Shown here piece by piece: positions 35,726-48,310 of a stretch of 64,000 nucleotides of DNA (the stretch's first letter is position 1; every line of letters begins with the position of its first letter). The stretch spans positions 459,061 to 523,060 of the forward strand of contig QAOA01001508.1 in NCBI GenBank assembly GCA_003255065.1, read 5' to 3'. Source of the DNA: Cercis canadensis. Lineage: Eukaryota > Streptophyta > Magnoliopsida > Fabales > Fabaceae. The notes beneath the pieces were generated by a model that was given only the letters and a program-made list of their open reading frames with translations, was not told the origin of the DNA and ran no database searches. The translations under genes and the position numbers were made by a program.

Positions 35726-38700
35726 ATGTTTATTCGGAAGCCCACTTTAAAATTAGTCTATTTCATTCTCACTCTCCTCCTCGTACTAAGTTGTAACGTT
35801 GTTGTTACAAAGGCTTCTGACTCCGAGGTTGCCCCAGATGATAAGGGTGAAGAAGATTTGGAGGGAATTGAAGAATTATTAGCAGTAGATGAAGAAGTGG
35901 AGCAGGACCCAGAAGGGGGTGGAGTGAAATTATCAGAAGCAGAGGTTTTATCCAAGGCTCAGAGGATAGTTATTGAGCTTAACAACGATAAAACCAAGAG
36001 GATTATTGAGGAGAATGAGTTCGTTCTTGTTCTCGGATATGCACCTTGGTGTCCAAGGAGTGCTGAGCTAATGCCTCAATTTGCAGAGTCTGCAAATTCA
36101 CTGAAGGAATTGGGAAGCCCTCTTGTGATGGCTAAGCTCGATGCTGATAGGTATCCCAAGTCTGCTTCCCTCCTTGGGATCAAAGGGTTCCCCACCTTGC
36201 TTCTATTTGTCAATGGTAGTTCCCAACCTTATTCAGGTGGCTTCACAGCGTAAGATGCTCTCTTTGTCCCTTAAAATTATGCTCAAAATCTTTCTGTTTC
36301 TTAAAGTTTTAATATGCAAATTGCAAATAGCTAGGCTAATATAGGGATCTTTGCTTTCAGTTCTATGTTTTGACAATGATTGGTGCTTGGATTACTTTGA
36401 ATATGTGTATAGCGATTTTTTCTATTATGGCTTTCAGGGATGATATAGTGATTTGGGTCAAAAAAAAGACGAGCACACCTGTTATTAGAATAAACTCTGT
36501 GCCGGACGCAGAGGAATTTCTGAAGAAGTATCATACGTTTGTCATTGGTCTGTTTGAGAAATGCGAGGTAAATGAAATCATTTGTTAAGCGTTCTGAGGC
36601 TATCTGATGGAAGATAATAATTGACAAGAGGATCAGATAATTGAGAATTGTGTCATAATTAAAGATTTTCTTCAACTTAGTAGTAATATAAGATAGAGTA
36701 TGTATAATCCTGTCTGCTGCATCAATTGCAATGACATGTGTAACCTTATACTGATCAATTGTTCTATTTACTCTGTTATTTGAATATGATCAACAATGGA
36801 AACAAGAAACAAGAAAGAAAGAAGTAACAGTTTCACCTTAGTGGATTATATGCAATTTATTTATAATGGGATTTCACTTAGATTTTGGCTTTTTGAGGGC
36901 CTTGATAGTGGGCAATAGGGGTGTTTCTTTCTTTAGGCAGTACTAAGGAGTAAGGATGTTGAATTATAGAATTATATTGACTCTAGTTTCAGCACCGTGG
37001 TACTATATTGTTTTGTATTAAAACATTTCAGGGACTTGATTATGAAGAATTTGTTAAGGCTGCAAAGTCAGACAACGAAACCCAATTTGTACAAGTTAGT
37101 AAAGTTGAGGTTGCCCAAGTTCTTTTCCCAAATGTCGAACCTACTAATCGTTTTCTTGGAATCGTTAAAAGTGAGCCCGAAAGATACACTGCATATGGTG
37201 AGTTTATATATCTTTTAATTTTTTGTGGTGGATTTGTATAAACAATTTGAAATGAGGCAAAATTATTGAGTTTGCAGATGGGGTCTTCATAATGGACAAA
37301 ATATTGGAGTTTTTGGATTACAACAAGTTTCCATTAGTTACTAAATTGACTGAAACAAATTCTATCAGAGTCTACTCAAGCCCCATCAAGCTTCAGGTTG
37401 ATTTTACATCCAATTCAATTTTAAAAAATGGATTTTCTATACTTGTCCTAATAATAGTTAAAATTAACAGCGTGTTATTGTCTAGGTTTTTTTCTTTGCA
37501 GACAAAGATGACTTCAAGAATCTTCTCGAGCCTCTTCAAGATGTTGCTAGAAGTTTCAAGTCAAAGGTAGTTGCTTTAAACTTCATTTCTAACCTTGAAG
37601 CCATTTCACGCATTTTGGATTTGGTTATAGAACTTTTGATCTATTGATGTCTTCCAAATGCAGATTATGTTCCTATATGTGGATATTAACGACGAGAACC
37701 TTGCAAAGCCTTTCCTAACATTGTTTGGTCTTGAAGAATCAAAGGACGTTGTGGTTAGTTTATGCGTTCATAACCAACTATTCATTTAAGTTGGACTACT
37801 ATTTTAGATATTTATGGAAACTGATCTGATTTATTTATGTGTCTGCTAAATAGGTGGCTGCATTTGATAATGGCATGAGCTCAAAATTTTTGTTGGAGTC
37901 AAAGCCAACACGAAGCAATATTGAAGTATTATTTCTTTTCATATAAGTTAGTTATTTTTCCCCACTTATCACCTAAAGAAGGAAACTAAGCTATATGTTG
38001 AAATGGCTTTCTGCAGGAATTCTGCAATAATCTTGTGCATGGTTCTCAGCCACCCTATTACAAATCTCAGCCAATACCAGATAACGTGAGTTTCATTTGA
38101 CATTTTTCTAGAAAATTTTCCAACACATCTTAGGTGTCTTTCCTAGTTCCTGTCTTTTAGAAAATTCATGAATATTGATTGCACAATACGTCATAATCCT
38201 AATCCCCTCTACTTTACTGTTGTTGATGGATAAGTTCTAACTATCTCACATGGTCAGCTGATTGAAGGCGGTGGTGTAAATGGTAATGCTGAATAGTCAA
38301 TAGGAATTAAGGACATCTGCTACTAACTTGTGTCCTTTAGTTCCTTCAAATGAACTAGTCTCAGCAAACTTATAAGTCCTCTTGAGTCTTATCTGAAACA
38401 TTGTCGATCACTTATAATAGTTATATATAGGTACCTTTCTGTAAAATGTTGTGGAAGTGATGTATTTCTTTTGTTCTGAACTTAACTCAAGCTCTTAAGA
38501 AGTTTCCTTACTATTTGAAATTGCAGACAGAGGCTAGCGTCCATGTCATTGTGGGAAAAACATTTGAGAATGCAGTTTTGAACAGTGACAATAATGTGCT
38601 TCTAGAGGTCAGCAATGTTTTCCCCCTTCCATTATTTTTGGAGAATGGAGTTTTATTTTTAACCATAATAAAATGTAATACTAGTCCTGATGTAAGTCAC

Positions 38701-39453
38701 AATTATGTTTCTTGGTGTGCTAAAACTATTTGTTTGGCATAAGCTATGACATGCATGGTGATTGGTGCCCACAATCTTACAGTATAGAACCTGGTGATTT
38801 CGTGGAATTCAATAAGAGCAGGGTTTGGGAATGTCCTGCTCTATAATATTAGTGGGATATTGTTTTGGCTAACTTCTTGATGGATCTTGTATTAATGGCT
38901 ATAAAACAGGTATTCACACCTTGGTGTATCAACTGCGAGGCCACAAGCAAACAATTGGAGAAATTGGCTAAGCACTACAAAGGTTCAAATAATCTAATAT
39001 TTGCAAGGATAGATGGTTCAGTAAATGAACACCCAAAACTGCAAGTAAGTGTCATGAAGACTTATGTTGTCTCAGTTTTTCGTTGTGACATGAAAAGATA
39101 GTGATGCATCTTTTATGAAAGTTGTATGCTGGTATTTCATTTAGAACAGCTGGTTTTGATCTCAGTTTTTCCTTGTGGCATTGTGATTACTAAAGATAAG
39201 GTTGTTCCTTGGTTTGATATCCTAGGTGAATGACTATCCGACACTCTTGCTTTACAAAGCAAGTGACAAGACAAATCCCGTAAGTACTTTTCGGTTAGAA
39301 TTTTGGTTTTATGAATCAATCATCTGGTTATATAACAGAACCTATTCTTTTTTGCAGATCAAACTTCACACAAAATCTAGTTTGAAAGAATTAGCAGCAT
39401 CCATCAACAAACATTTAAAAGTCAAGAATCAAGTTGTCAAAGATGAATTGTAG
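35726..39453 (+). CDS. Protein disulfide isomerase-like protein (PDIL1-5/1-6 type)
   Basis: Twelve coding exons: 35726-36249, 36438-36567, 37032-37197, 37278-37396, 37486-37566, 37664-37753, 37854-37925, 38017-38085, 38527-38607, 38910-39044, 39226-39279, 39358-39453; 538 residues, phases consistent throughout. An N-terminal signal segment ([18 protein letters not shown]) is followed by an acidic stretch, a thioredoxin fold with CPRS (Cys109 to Ser112), two inactive b-type domains, a second thioredoxin fold with TPWCINCEA, and the ER retention end KDEL. The a-b-b'-a' plan is that of PDI, but neither site is CGHC. Arabidopsis PDIL1-5/1-6 also have altered sites (CARS, CVNC, from memory), so this is a clade trait. 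Inference: poor oxidase, perhaps chaperone or isomerase in the ER lumen. The start is the first ATG in frame. Confidence 0.92.
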
Positions 39454-40134
39454 AAAACAAAGCAAAAAATTTCTGGAGAAAAGCACTTACCCTTTGAAAA
39501 TTGGGGGGAGTTATGAAAGAGAGAAAAGGCAAGCGAAAAGAGTGTGTAATGGGAATTTGCTTAAAATTTTAAGGCTCCTTGCTTAAGCATTGGCAATTAG
39601 TTTCTTTCCCTCGTTTTTTTTTTTTCCTTTTTTTGAGTACCAAACTGAACGAGTGGTCTGGTGTCAGAATTAGCTCACAGCCAATATGTAGGATCAGAAC
39701 TTAATTAGCTACTAGAGAACATACTTCAAAGAATTACCATGGTACTAATCAGCATTTTTCCATTTGAGTGTCATAGTAACTCCAAAAGTACAAGCTGAAA
39801 GTTTATATGGTAACATTGTTGTCTCATTTTATTTGATTCTATTAAGATTTAATGTTTATAGTGCATGAATTTATGTGTGCTTGCTTGGATGGGTAAGTTG
39901 CTTCGCGGAGATGTGCTTGTGCCACTGTGCAGATTGATTAATCTGCAACAGAAGCTCAATACTCTTCCAAATGAGAGGAGGTAATTGCTTAAAATTGAGA
40001 TCCAGTCACTAAAGAGAATATCGAAAATGCGAAATAGGTCTTCACTTTATGGTTCATTTGGGAAACAAGCTGGGGATGAAAAAGAAGAATGAGAGGATAA
40101 ACAAAGGCTAAAACTGCATCTTGAATTCTTATTT
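39454..40134. other. Convergent intergenic region
   Basis: 3' flanks of the PDI-like gene (+) and the TauE/SafE gene (-). No gene seen. Confidence 0.6.
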
Positions 40135-43100
40135 CTAGCCCGTGTACGTACAAAGATTTTCAAACCCCATGTACTCCTTCTTTTCAATCTTTTCAATCAT
40201 GTCTGCAATGCCCACACCACCTGTAATTAAAAAATAAGAGTAAAGCCGTCTTAGTCAACTATTATGAATGTTTTTAGGATATATAACTAAGTACTCCAAT
40301 TAACACTTGCCTAGTGATATCGCACTGATAAAAACGGTGAAGGCCAGAATGAAAATGATCAAAGATGCTCTCCCTAATATAGCAATCAGCTTTCTCACCA
40401 AATGTTGCCCAGTAAAGGCAGCAACGGTGGCTACAGCCACAAAGTAAAGAGCTGCAAGATAATCAGATAGTGAGCATTTGCAGTGAATAATTATAGACAA
40501 GAAAAACTGTTAGTTCCACACCCCTTCATACTTACCATAAGGAACAGGAAAACGTTTTAGAAGGTAATATTCCACCACAGACATAGATGCAGAAAATGTC
40601 ATAGCGAAGGTAGCTGTAGCACTTGATACCTATATAGAAAAATGCCCAATACGCCAAATTCAGCTCGAGATTTAACATAATCTCAGTTAGACAATATATT
40701 TTAGGAGTACCAAGCAGAGGCTATAGCCTAAGGGAGAAGCATGAAAGGCACCTGAGGAGGAATTCCCAGCTCGAGAAAAAGGGGTCCCAAAATGAACCCT
40801 CCACCAAGACCAAGCAAGCCACCAACTATGCCAGCTGCAATGCCACAGGCACAATATAGAGCGAACTGGTGCACTCGCCAATTTGTTTGTTTGTCTCCTT
40901 TGGATGCTATCACTGCCTTTCCTTTGTAAAGACGAACAGCCTGATATGAACTCACAGATACAGCCACAGGGATCTGAACACAAGCAGGGAAAGAATGATC
41001 ACCATGATTAAAAGCGCCACCTGGAGAGTAAAACATGCAAGATGAGAAGGAACTTGAATTCCCAGAATTTAATTCACCTAATGGAAAGTACCTGTAATAG
41101 ATTCAGTACCCAATATGCCACTGAGCAAGTTGTTGTATAATTCTGTTTCAAAAGAAATTATTATTATCATTATTGTATGCAGACCAGTAATGCATACAAG
41201 AAATGGAAAATGCAAATTATGGGTTGAGATAGGTCATCAGATACCAACTTTAGAAATCTCTAACCCAAGTATAATGATCCAGACAGTGAAAAGAATTCCA
41301 AGCTCCTTCCAACGAATATTCTCAACACAAGAACTCTGCATGGAATAATAATAAATAATAACAATATTAATAATAATAGTAGTAGTAGTAGTAGTAGTAG
41401 TAGTAATAGTAGAAGCAGCAACTCTAAGCAATTTCGACAGCATAACTGATCCAAACAATTTTCAAAAAGGTTGAGGTTTTATGTTTGAATTCTCATTCTT
41501 CTATAACTTCAGTTAGAATTTCTAGCTCTCTCTATGACGAAAAGAAAATAAAATCAGTCTCACCTCTTTTTTCTTAGATTCCTGGGTGCTGCCATCGTTT
41601 GGGCCTCTTGGTATAGGCTCATATGCAACCTCTTCAGTCCTTTCAGAATCTGTTGAGAATGAAAATTAGCCTGAGCTCTGGTAAGCACTACCTAAATTAA
41701 CCGGTAAGAAAGAGAACACTAGAAAGCTAGAATAGAAATATTATCAGACCCACTTACCATTTAACTGTGACTGTCTGGCAGATTCCTGAAATTGTAACAG
41801 GAAATGAATTAATTGAAGTACTAAAATGAAAATTTATAAGCAATTGATGAACAAAAGTTTAAACAACCTTCTTAATGATAGTTTCTTTTTTCCATGTCTC
41901 AACACCCTTAAAGAATGCCCTGGTTGAAATTCCTGTTTCACAGCGAGACTACATCAAATGATTGGTAGGCAAAGAAAATATTTCATTTTTTAGTAAATCC
42001 TTACCAATAAAAATTATTATCAACAAGACTGTTATCATCCAATCAGCAAAGATGACATTGAAAGCAACTCCAATACTGATTCCAAGCACCAGCATTGGTT
42101 GGAATAGAAGTGAAAGGTCATAGTCGATGACGGGCAAGTCAAGAGTTGGGTGTTTTTGCCTTAAATTGTAGAAAACACTTGCACCAGCTCCCCCCGTAAT
42201 CATGCCTACCAAACAAACACAAGCAGTCAGATTCCATGCAGGGATTTCAAATGAACACCTGAAAAAAGCTAAAAAGTTCAGACTTGCCATAAGCAGTGAG
42301 CAAATAAGATCACTTTTAGCATTCTAGTTTTGATAGATATCAAGGAGCTATACCCGGTGATTAAAAAAAACAACAGCAAAAGAAAGAAAATGGTGATGTT
42401 AATAGAAAGTGTTTAGAAATTTTTTATACATTCATATAAGACATTTTTGTTGGGACATGAGCTAATAAAATTAGTGGTGGTCCTATAATGATAATGACAA
42501 TGATTTTCTCAATCATAACGATGGAGAACTAGTGACGTGATATAATCACATGCAATTCCCATTGTTTAATGATGTCCAAGTCAAAGTTTGCTCCCTATCC
42601 ATCATTGTCACACCCATGTTGAAAGCTTGATATTTTATGATTGCACTATGCTTTAGAATAAAATATTTAATGTATTTGTTTAATATTTTTGGTGAAAGAA
42701 GACAAACTAGAGGGAATTTTGTGGCTTCTATATCAAAGTACCTAACATGCAAAGTAATTAAGAGTAAATTAATGAAACCAAAATTTAAAAACCTAAAATC
42801 TGAACTCTGTATAAAAACGTCAAGAATCAACCCAAGCATGATGAAAAAAAAAAAACTTTGAACCATTAAATTATGAATTCAACCTAAAGCTAAAGAAAAT
42901 ATCTGAAATGAATCAACCTAATTCAAACATCCTGAGAAATAAAATGAGAAAAAGAAAAGAATCTAAGGGTACGTAGAAAATTGTCTTCTCCATGGAAGTT
43001 ATTTTGGCGTGAGAAAGATAACTTAAATTGTTCAAAGTCTAATATAGTTATACAGTTGTACTTATGTGGAAAATTAAAGTAAAAGAAGACCACATAAAAA

Positions 43101-43832
43101 TAAACATTTTGATAAATTGTAGACACTGTGAATCCATCCTCCATAGGGGAAGGTTAATTAGTTGGATTCTAGTCCACCTTCTATTCTTCCAGGGAAAACT
43201 GAGAATGTACTCAACCAAATGTCACTAGTGTGTCTACAGAGGGGACAGTGGATTCTGTTTAATGGGGCCTTGAGTTATTCTTATCTTTGCTACAGAAGAA
43301 AGAAAACCTATATAACTACATAAGCATAGAACAAATCTTCATTCTTACATTTTGAGATTGCCGTGGCTGATTTTGCATCAAACCCAATAATCAGGGTAAG
43401 CATGGGCACGAATATGCCACCCCCACCAACACCACCCACAGTCCCAAATGCTGCCCCAAGGAATCCAATTATGGTGCCCACTATTATTTTCCAACCAAAC
43501 TTAATCTCCTGCAAATCCAAATTCAGAAACAGAGTTAAGATCTTACCTTTTTAACTTCCATAGTTTTTGAATTTTTTCCTAGTACTGTTTGAAAAGTGAA
43601 TAATACTTACAGGCCAAACATGTTCGGATGCCCACACAGCTGGTCGCCCTAAAATGTTCAAAACTTTAACAAGAAAATTAGCTTCAACCTCTATTGTCTC
43701 ATTGGAATTAGACATTGTTTTCTGATTTACATTTTCATGAGCAGAAACAGAGGCTGAAACTACAAGAACAAAAACAATAAGAACCAGACAACCCAATCTC
43801 AAATCCCACCACTTTGAACCATTCATAGCCAT
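40135..43832 (-). CDS. TauE/SafE family multi-pass membrane protein
   Basis: Twelve coding exons on the minus strand: 43611-43832, 43349-43508, 42005-42205, 41868-41932, 41758-41785, 41564-41649, 41249-41335, 41092-41142, 40752-40973, 40536-40629, 40311-40451, 40135-40220; 480 residues with consistent phases. An N-terminal signal-like helix ([21 protein letters not shown]) is followed by two repeated TauE/SafE halves, each with a Gly-rich membrane motif: [22 protein letters not shown] and [23 protein letters not shown] charged cytosolic loop links them ([15 protein letters not shown]). Bacterial relatives export sulfite or organosulfonates; plant substrates are largely unknown. The last intron uses a GC donor (CTAG/GCAAGT). 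An AGT microsatellite lies in the intron at 41378-41412. Confidence 0.92.
41378..41412. repeat. AGT trinucleotide microsatellite in a TauE/SafE intron
   Basis: About nine uninterrupted AGT units followed by variants, between exons 6 and 7. Confidence 0.85.
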
Positions 43833-46800
43833 CTTGTACTTGAACCCTCTGTTCCTCTATCGGTCTCTCCAAAAACCCAAAACCCAAAAGAAAAAAGCTT
43901 CAATAGAAACTCGTACAGACCCAATTCTTAACTATGCTCAGAAAGTTTAAACCTTTTTACTTCAAAATCTCTTCTAGGAACCCAGAACTATCCATGATTG
44001 CTTAAAGAAAGCTACTTGGGTTAACTCAAGTCTTAAGAATAAAAAGAAGAGCTACCATTGTGATTAGTAGTGGAAGCCATCTCACTTCTTTCTCATATAT
44101 GCTCTATTTCTCTCACTTTCTCTTATGTCATACCTCATTTAATACCAGGGTTTTCAATTTTTTTTGTACTTCTTGTACGTGTAGTTGCACCTCTTCCCTC
44201 TTATCTGCTATGTCTTTTAAGCACATGCATGTCATCATTTACAAAAGGAAATTCATCGTGAAAATACGGAAGCTTCCTCCCTAGAAGAGGTTAGGGGGAA
44301 TTCAATGAGGGTTTTTTCATGATCGCAACTACCAGCCCTGACTTCACCAGTCGTTCTTCCTTTTCTCGCTTGAGTTGAGTTTCTCTCTCTCATTTATTTT
44401 GTTTACCTCGTTTCATTTTCTTTTCTTTTCCATCAAACACCTGCAGGGGAACTGCTGTTGTATACTACTGCAGAATGGCAGTTGTATGATTATTACTTAG
44501 TAGTTTGCAGCCAGAAAACAAATTCAAAGGGATATATATCTACGAAAATCCTTTTAAGACTGGTGACATTTCTGGATCAGTAAACATGTTTCGGGTTGTT
44601 CCATAATGTTTTTGATTATTTTGTGGCTTTTTAACAACGTTTTTTGAAAGTTTACTAAAATTGTTTTCTTGAACTACTCTAATTGAATATGCAACTTCTT
44701 CAAATAAATTCACAATTTTCTTACAAGTGTGAACAGAAAATTTTCCCTTTAAACAATATTTTCAGAAAATTTTGTGGAGATTCCGCATAATTTTAGAGTT
44801 TCAATAAATAAACCTCCCCTATGGCCAAAAAAGACAAACAAACCTCCTCACCTCAACTCGAAATATCTTCAATAAGAAATTAAACTTGAGACCTTAATCT
44901 GAAAACTAATGAGTGCTAATTGCCAAAGAACCAGCTAAAATAAAAGTTGAGAAGTTAATTTATTAATATGAATTTGTTTTCAAGTCACTCTCCTTCCCTC
45001 GGCAACGAGGTGCCCTGGTGGGCTCAAGGTGATGAGGTAAATTGCTGGTTGTGGCCTTAATATTTCTATATACGTTTCTTTACTTCAAACGAGAGTCTGC
45101 CGACTCTGAGAATATCCAAACTTCTTTAGTGCAAGTTTCATTTAGTAGTAACAACCCCATATTCACATTTTTACTCCCAAAAGTTCAAATGATTTGGAGA
45201 ACAAAAATTATTTCCAAACTTCCCAATCCCACCACTAAACCAAGTACGCTATAAGTACCACCAAGCTCATTGCAAGTTGCAATTCATTTGAAGATAATAT
45301 ATGATTTCAAAGAGAATGGTGCTGTAGAAAATCTTTTCAAACTTAGGCTAATTAATTATGGGTCCACTAAAGTAAATTATTTTCTTTTATAAGTTTCCTT
45401 TTGTTTTTGGGACAACTTATAGCACGTTATAAATTTGCCTAAATGAGAAAATAAAGGTGCAGTTGACTATTTGATTGGTAGATTATAGATATATGACAAA
45501 TATATGGAAAAATAGATAAGCAGTGAAGTGAGTACTATTAGTCTGCTACCACGTGAAATTCGCAGCATAGCCCAACTATTCTGAAAGCAACTCTTCATAC
45601 CCGACGGAAGGTCATGTCTACCAAGATTTTTTGCTTTTTTCGCCTTGTATTACATTTTACACACTACTTTATTCATATGAAGGAAGGTGAAATTATGAGC
45701 TAAATAAAAAAATTTAGGCAAGTTTAGTTTAATTTAATTTACATTAACTATATTACATTATTAGTCTAAACAATGTATTAACTCTTTTTCTTTTCATCCA
45801 TAGCTAAGGGAGGTCACTTTCTCCCTTTTAAACCCTCTTCTCTTCCTACTGCTCTGTTTAAGAGTTTGAAGTGAGGGAAAAAGAAAGAAAATAAGAGGAA
45901 AAAGATGGAAAAGGGAGGAATTTTTCCCTCATTTATTTAGATGATTAAAATGAGTAAAATGAAAAAAAATAAATAAATAAAAATTTATAATTTTACAAAT
46001 TTATCATTTATTTATAAAATAAATATATTTAATATAAAATTTAATAATATTATTTAAAATAGTGTTTGAAAAAAAAATTTAAAAAATAATAGAAGTATAA
46101 TAATAAACTTTTTTTTTTCTTTAAATCTCCCAAATTAGAAAAACANACTCTTGGTTTCTTTTTCTTTTTTAATCTTGAACTCTCAAAGAAAGAAATAGAC
46201 ACATTTACTCATTTTATTTCCTCTCATTTTCTCCCAGTTTAACTCCCAAACAAATCCTACATCTCTTGCCCTTGCCCTCTATAAGAGACCTAACCAGCTA
46301 AAAATCCGAAGGTATTAATTGATTATCAAGATCTGGTAGCCTTTAAACATTTGGTAATTCAGTTAATGCACTACCAAATATAATAAAGAAGAAAAAAGAA
46401 AAAGATCTCGCTTATTTTCCTCAAGTTTTAGGGGGAGAAAAACTTTTACCACTACTAGCCCATCAATCATCATCTCTTGCTGGTACATCAAAGTAAATGT
46501 TTAACAAAATTTACCATAAGAAACCAAGAATGCCAATGATACCAACTACTCACTAACTATTGCAAAATGTAATGTAGTCATTCTTGTCTTGAACGTAAAA
46601 GGAAAAGTGCAAGCCAGTCTAAGTATCTCTTATAGATTAGTTGTCCCCCAAACACCTATGCTAATGGTTAAAGTTGAAACATTCATTCGTTTTGGATTCA
46701 CCAATCATTCATTTACCTAAATTCAAATAGAATCACATTGAATTTTGAAGAAAGGCCTTTGTATTGCATAACTCTCGTATACAAGAAAACCATACAGAAC

Positions 46801-46894
46801 CCAGAAACGACTTGTACCAAAACTCAGTTTATATACAAGTTACAACATATAGAAAGTGGATAGATCCAGAAACCAGTGTAAAAGATTTCACATT
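43833..46894. other. Intergenic region between TauE/SafE and the uncharacterised gene
   Basis: Begins with the TauE/SafE promoter and leader. The rest is AT-rich without a supported gene, including an N at 46146 for which I see no duplicated flank. Confidence 0.55.
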
Positions 46895-47422
46895 TCAGAC
46901 AAACCCTTCAGCCAAGGTAGGTCTTTCATCTTCTTTCTTCTCTTCTTCGCCATCACCACCCTTCTTCACATCCTCTTCAATTTTTAACCCTTGCAACTCA
47001 TCCACGCAAGCCTTCCCTTCCTCCCCTAATTTCACTCCTCCTTCCCCCACCACCACTTCGTCTCCGATATCATCCACCTCAACCCCACCACCACCAACCT
47101 TAACGTCGTCGCCACCCATTCCGCCTATTCCTCCTCCCTTCTCGACGGTGCAGGCTCCGGGAGGGGCATTTCCCGGCTCGATTCCGATGACCACGTCGGA
47201 CAAGTCCTTCGCCGTTGGCCACGGATCCTTGACGCATTCGGCGTCATCATCGTCCTCACTCGAGAAAATTGACGCCGCGCGTGATTTCACGGCGGTGGCG
47301 GCTTTGAAGAACGCTTCCTTGATGGAATCGGGTGGCAGAGCGCAGTCTTCGAGGCCAGCATCTTCTAGACGCGGAGGAAAAATCTGGTGCAGCAATCCAG
47401 GTTCTTCTTTAGTGGTCTCCAT
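46895..47422 (-). CDS. Uncharacterised acidic, glycine-rich plant protein
   Basis: Intronless frame of 175 residues. The N-terminal third, EEPGLLHQIFPPRLEDAGLEDCALPPDSIKEAFFKAATAVKSRA, looks conserved and helical. The middle has DDDD and a Gly-rich tract (GGGIGGMGGDDVKVGGGGVEVDD), and the tail is Lys/Glu-rich. No signal peptide, membrane helix or catalytic motif seen. The N-terminal block gives the impression of a plant-conserved family without known function, but I cannot confirm that from sequence alone. The opposite strand has a longer frame (46764-47441) made of Ser/Pro/Thr runs, which is the mirror of the Gly/Asp bias. Confidence 0.65.
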   Translation of the reverse strand: METTKEEPGLLHQIFPPRLEDAGLEDCALPPDSIKEAFFKAATAVKSRAASIFSSEDDDDAECVKDPWPTAKDLSDVVIGIEPGNAPPGACTVEKGGGIGGMGGDDVKVGGGGVEVDDIGDEVVVGEGGVKLGEEGKACVDELQGLKIEEDVKKGGDGEEEKKEDERPTLAEGFV

Positions 47423-48310
47423 TAGAAATGCTCGAGATTGAAATCCCTAATCTCCGTAACCAATCTGGCTTCAATTGAGATGATAAGAAGAGTGATCAAG
47501 TCGGTGACGGTGAGCCTAACTTGGGCTTTAGAGCTATTGGGCCTTAAAATGGGCTTCCTTCGATGAAGTTTATTTACTGGTGTAAAATGGGGCCCATACT
47601 GGCAGCCTCGTTTCATGGTACATCATTGGCCCAAAGAAAAAGTATCAACTTTATTTAGCCCATTAAAAGGGGGGACAAAAACGACAAATCCTATATCAGA
47701 AAAATGCAAGTGCCAGAATAAACACAATTGATATCCTATCCTCTAAAATGTTGTCCTTTTTCTTCTTTGACTTGCGGGTGACAATTGGTTTGCTTCCTAA
47801 TAAAGTGTTGAAATTTTTGAGTGGCGGAACCCATTAGACAGTACGAATTCTAGGTACTTTTAAAAAAAAGGAATGCCCTGCACTACTTTTGGAATCTACT
47901 GTATTCGAAGATCATGAGGAAACTTAAGAAAGAAAGGGCGAAAAGAGAAGGAAACGAAAGGAGGGTGGGGAATACTCTGCACCACTTAGGAACATATATT
48001 ATTTCAAGTCTAGATATAAACTTGGAAAAGTTACATGTCATAAGCAAACATAACAAACACAATTCAGAATTCTCAGTATACAATTTCAGATGAAATATGT
48101 AAAAAGAAAAAAGAATGTGATAAGCACACAAGTATAAAGAGAAATAATAGGAACAAGAACAAGATGACATCTAAGCCACTAATGATACAAAATATGAAGT
48201 TGTGATTTTCCCTAGGTTTTTCATTGTTAAACTTAAATGGACTGACTCATAAATAGGGACAATTGTATTTTGTCGCCAAAGGTGCAAGCAGAGCTGGTCC
48301 GATTTCTACT
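47423..48310. other. Intergenic region between the uncharacterised gene and Rab7
   Basis: Promoter side of the uncharacterised gene and 3' flank of Rab7. No gene seen. Confidence 0.55.

Noticed and set aside
45800-46270. Possible inverted repeat around purine- and pyrimidine-rich stretches
   Set aside because: The pairing is only between low-complexity GAAA and TTTC tracts; no clear ends or target duplication.
46764-47441. 225-codon Ser/Pro/Thr-rich frame on the plus strand
   Set aside because: It is the antisense mirror of the Gly/Asp-rich gene on the minus strand; the minus-strand frame has the better head and codon pattern.
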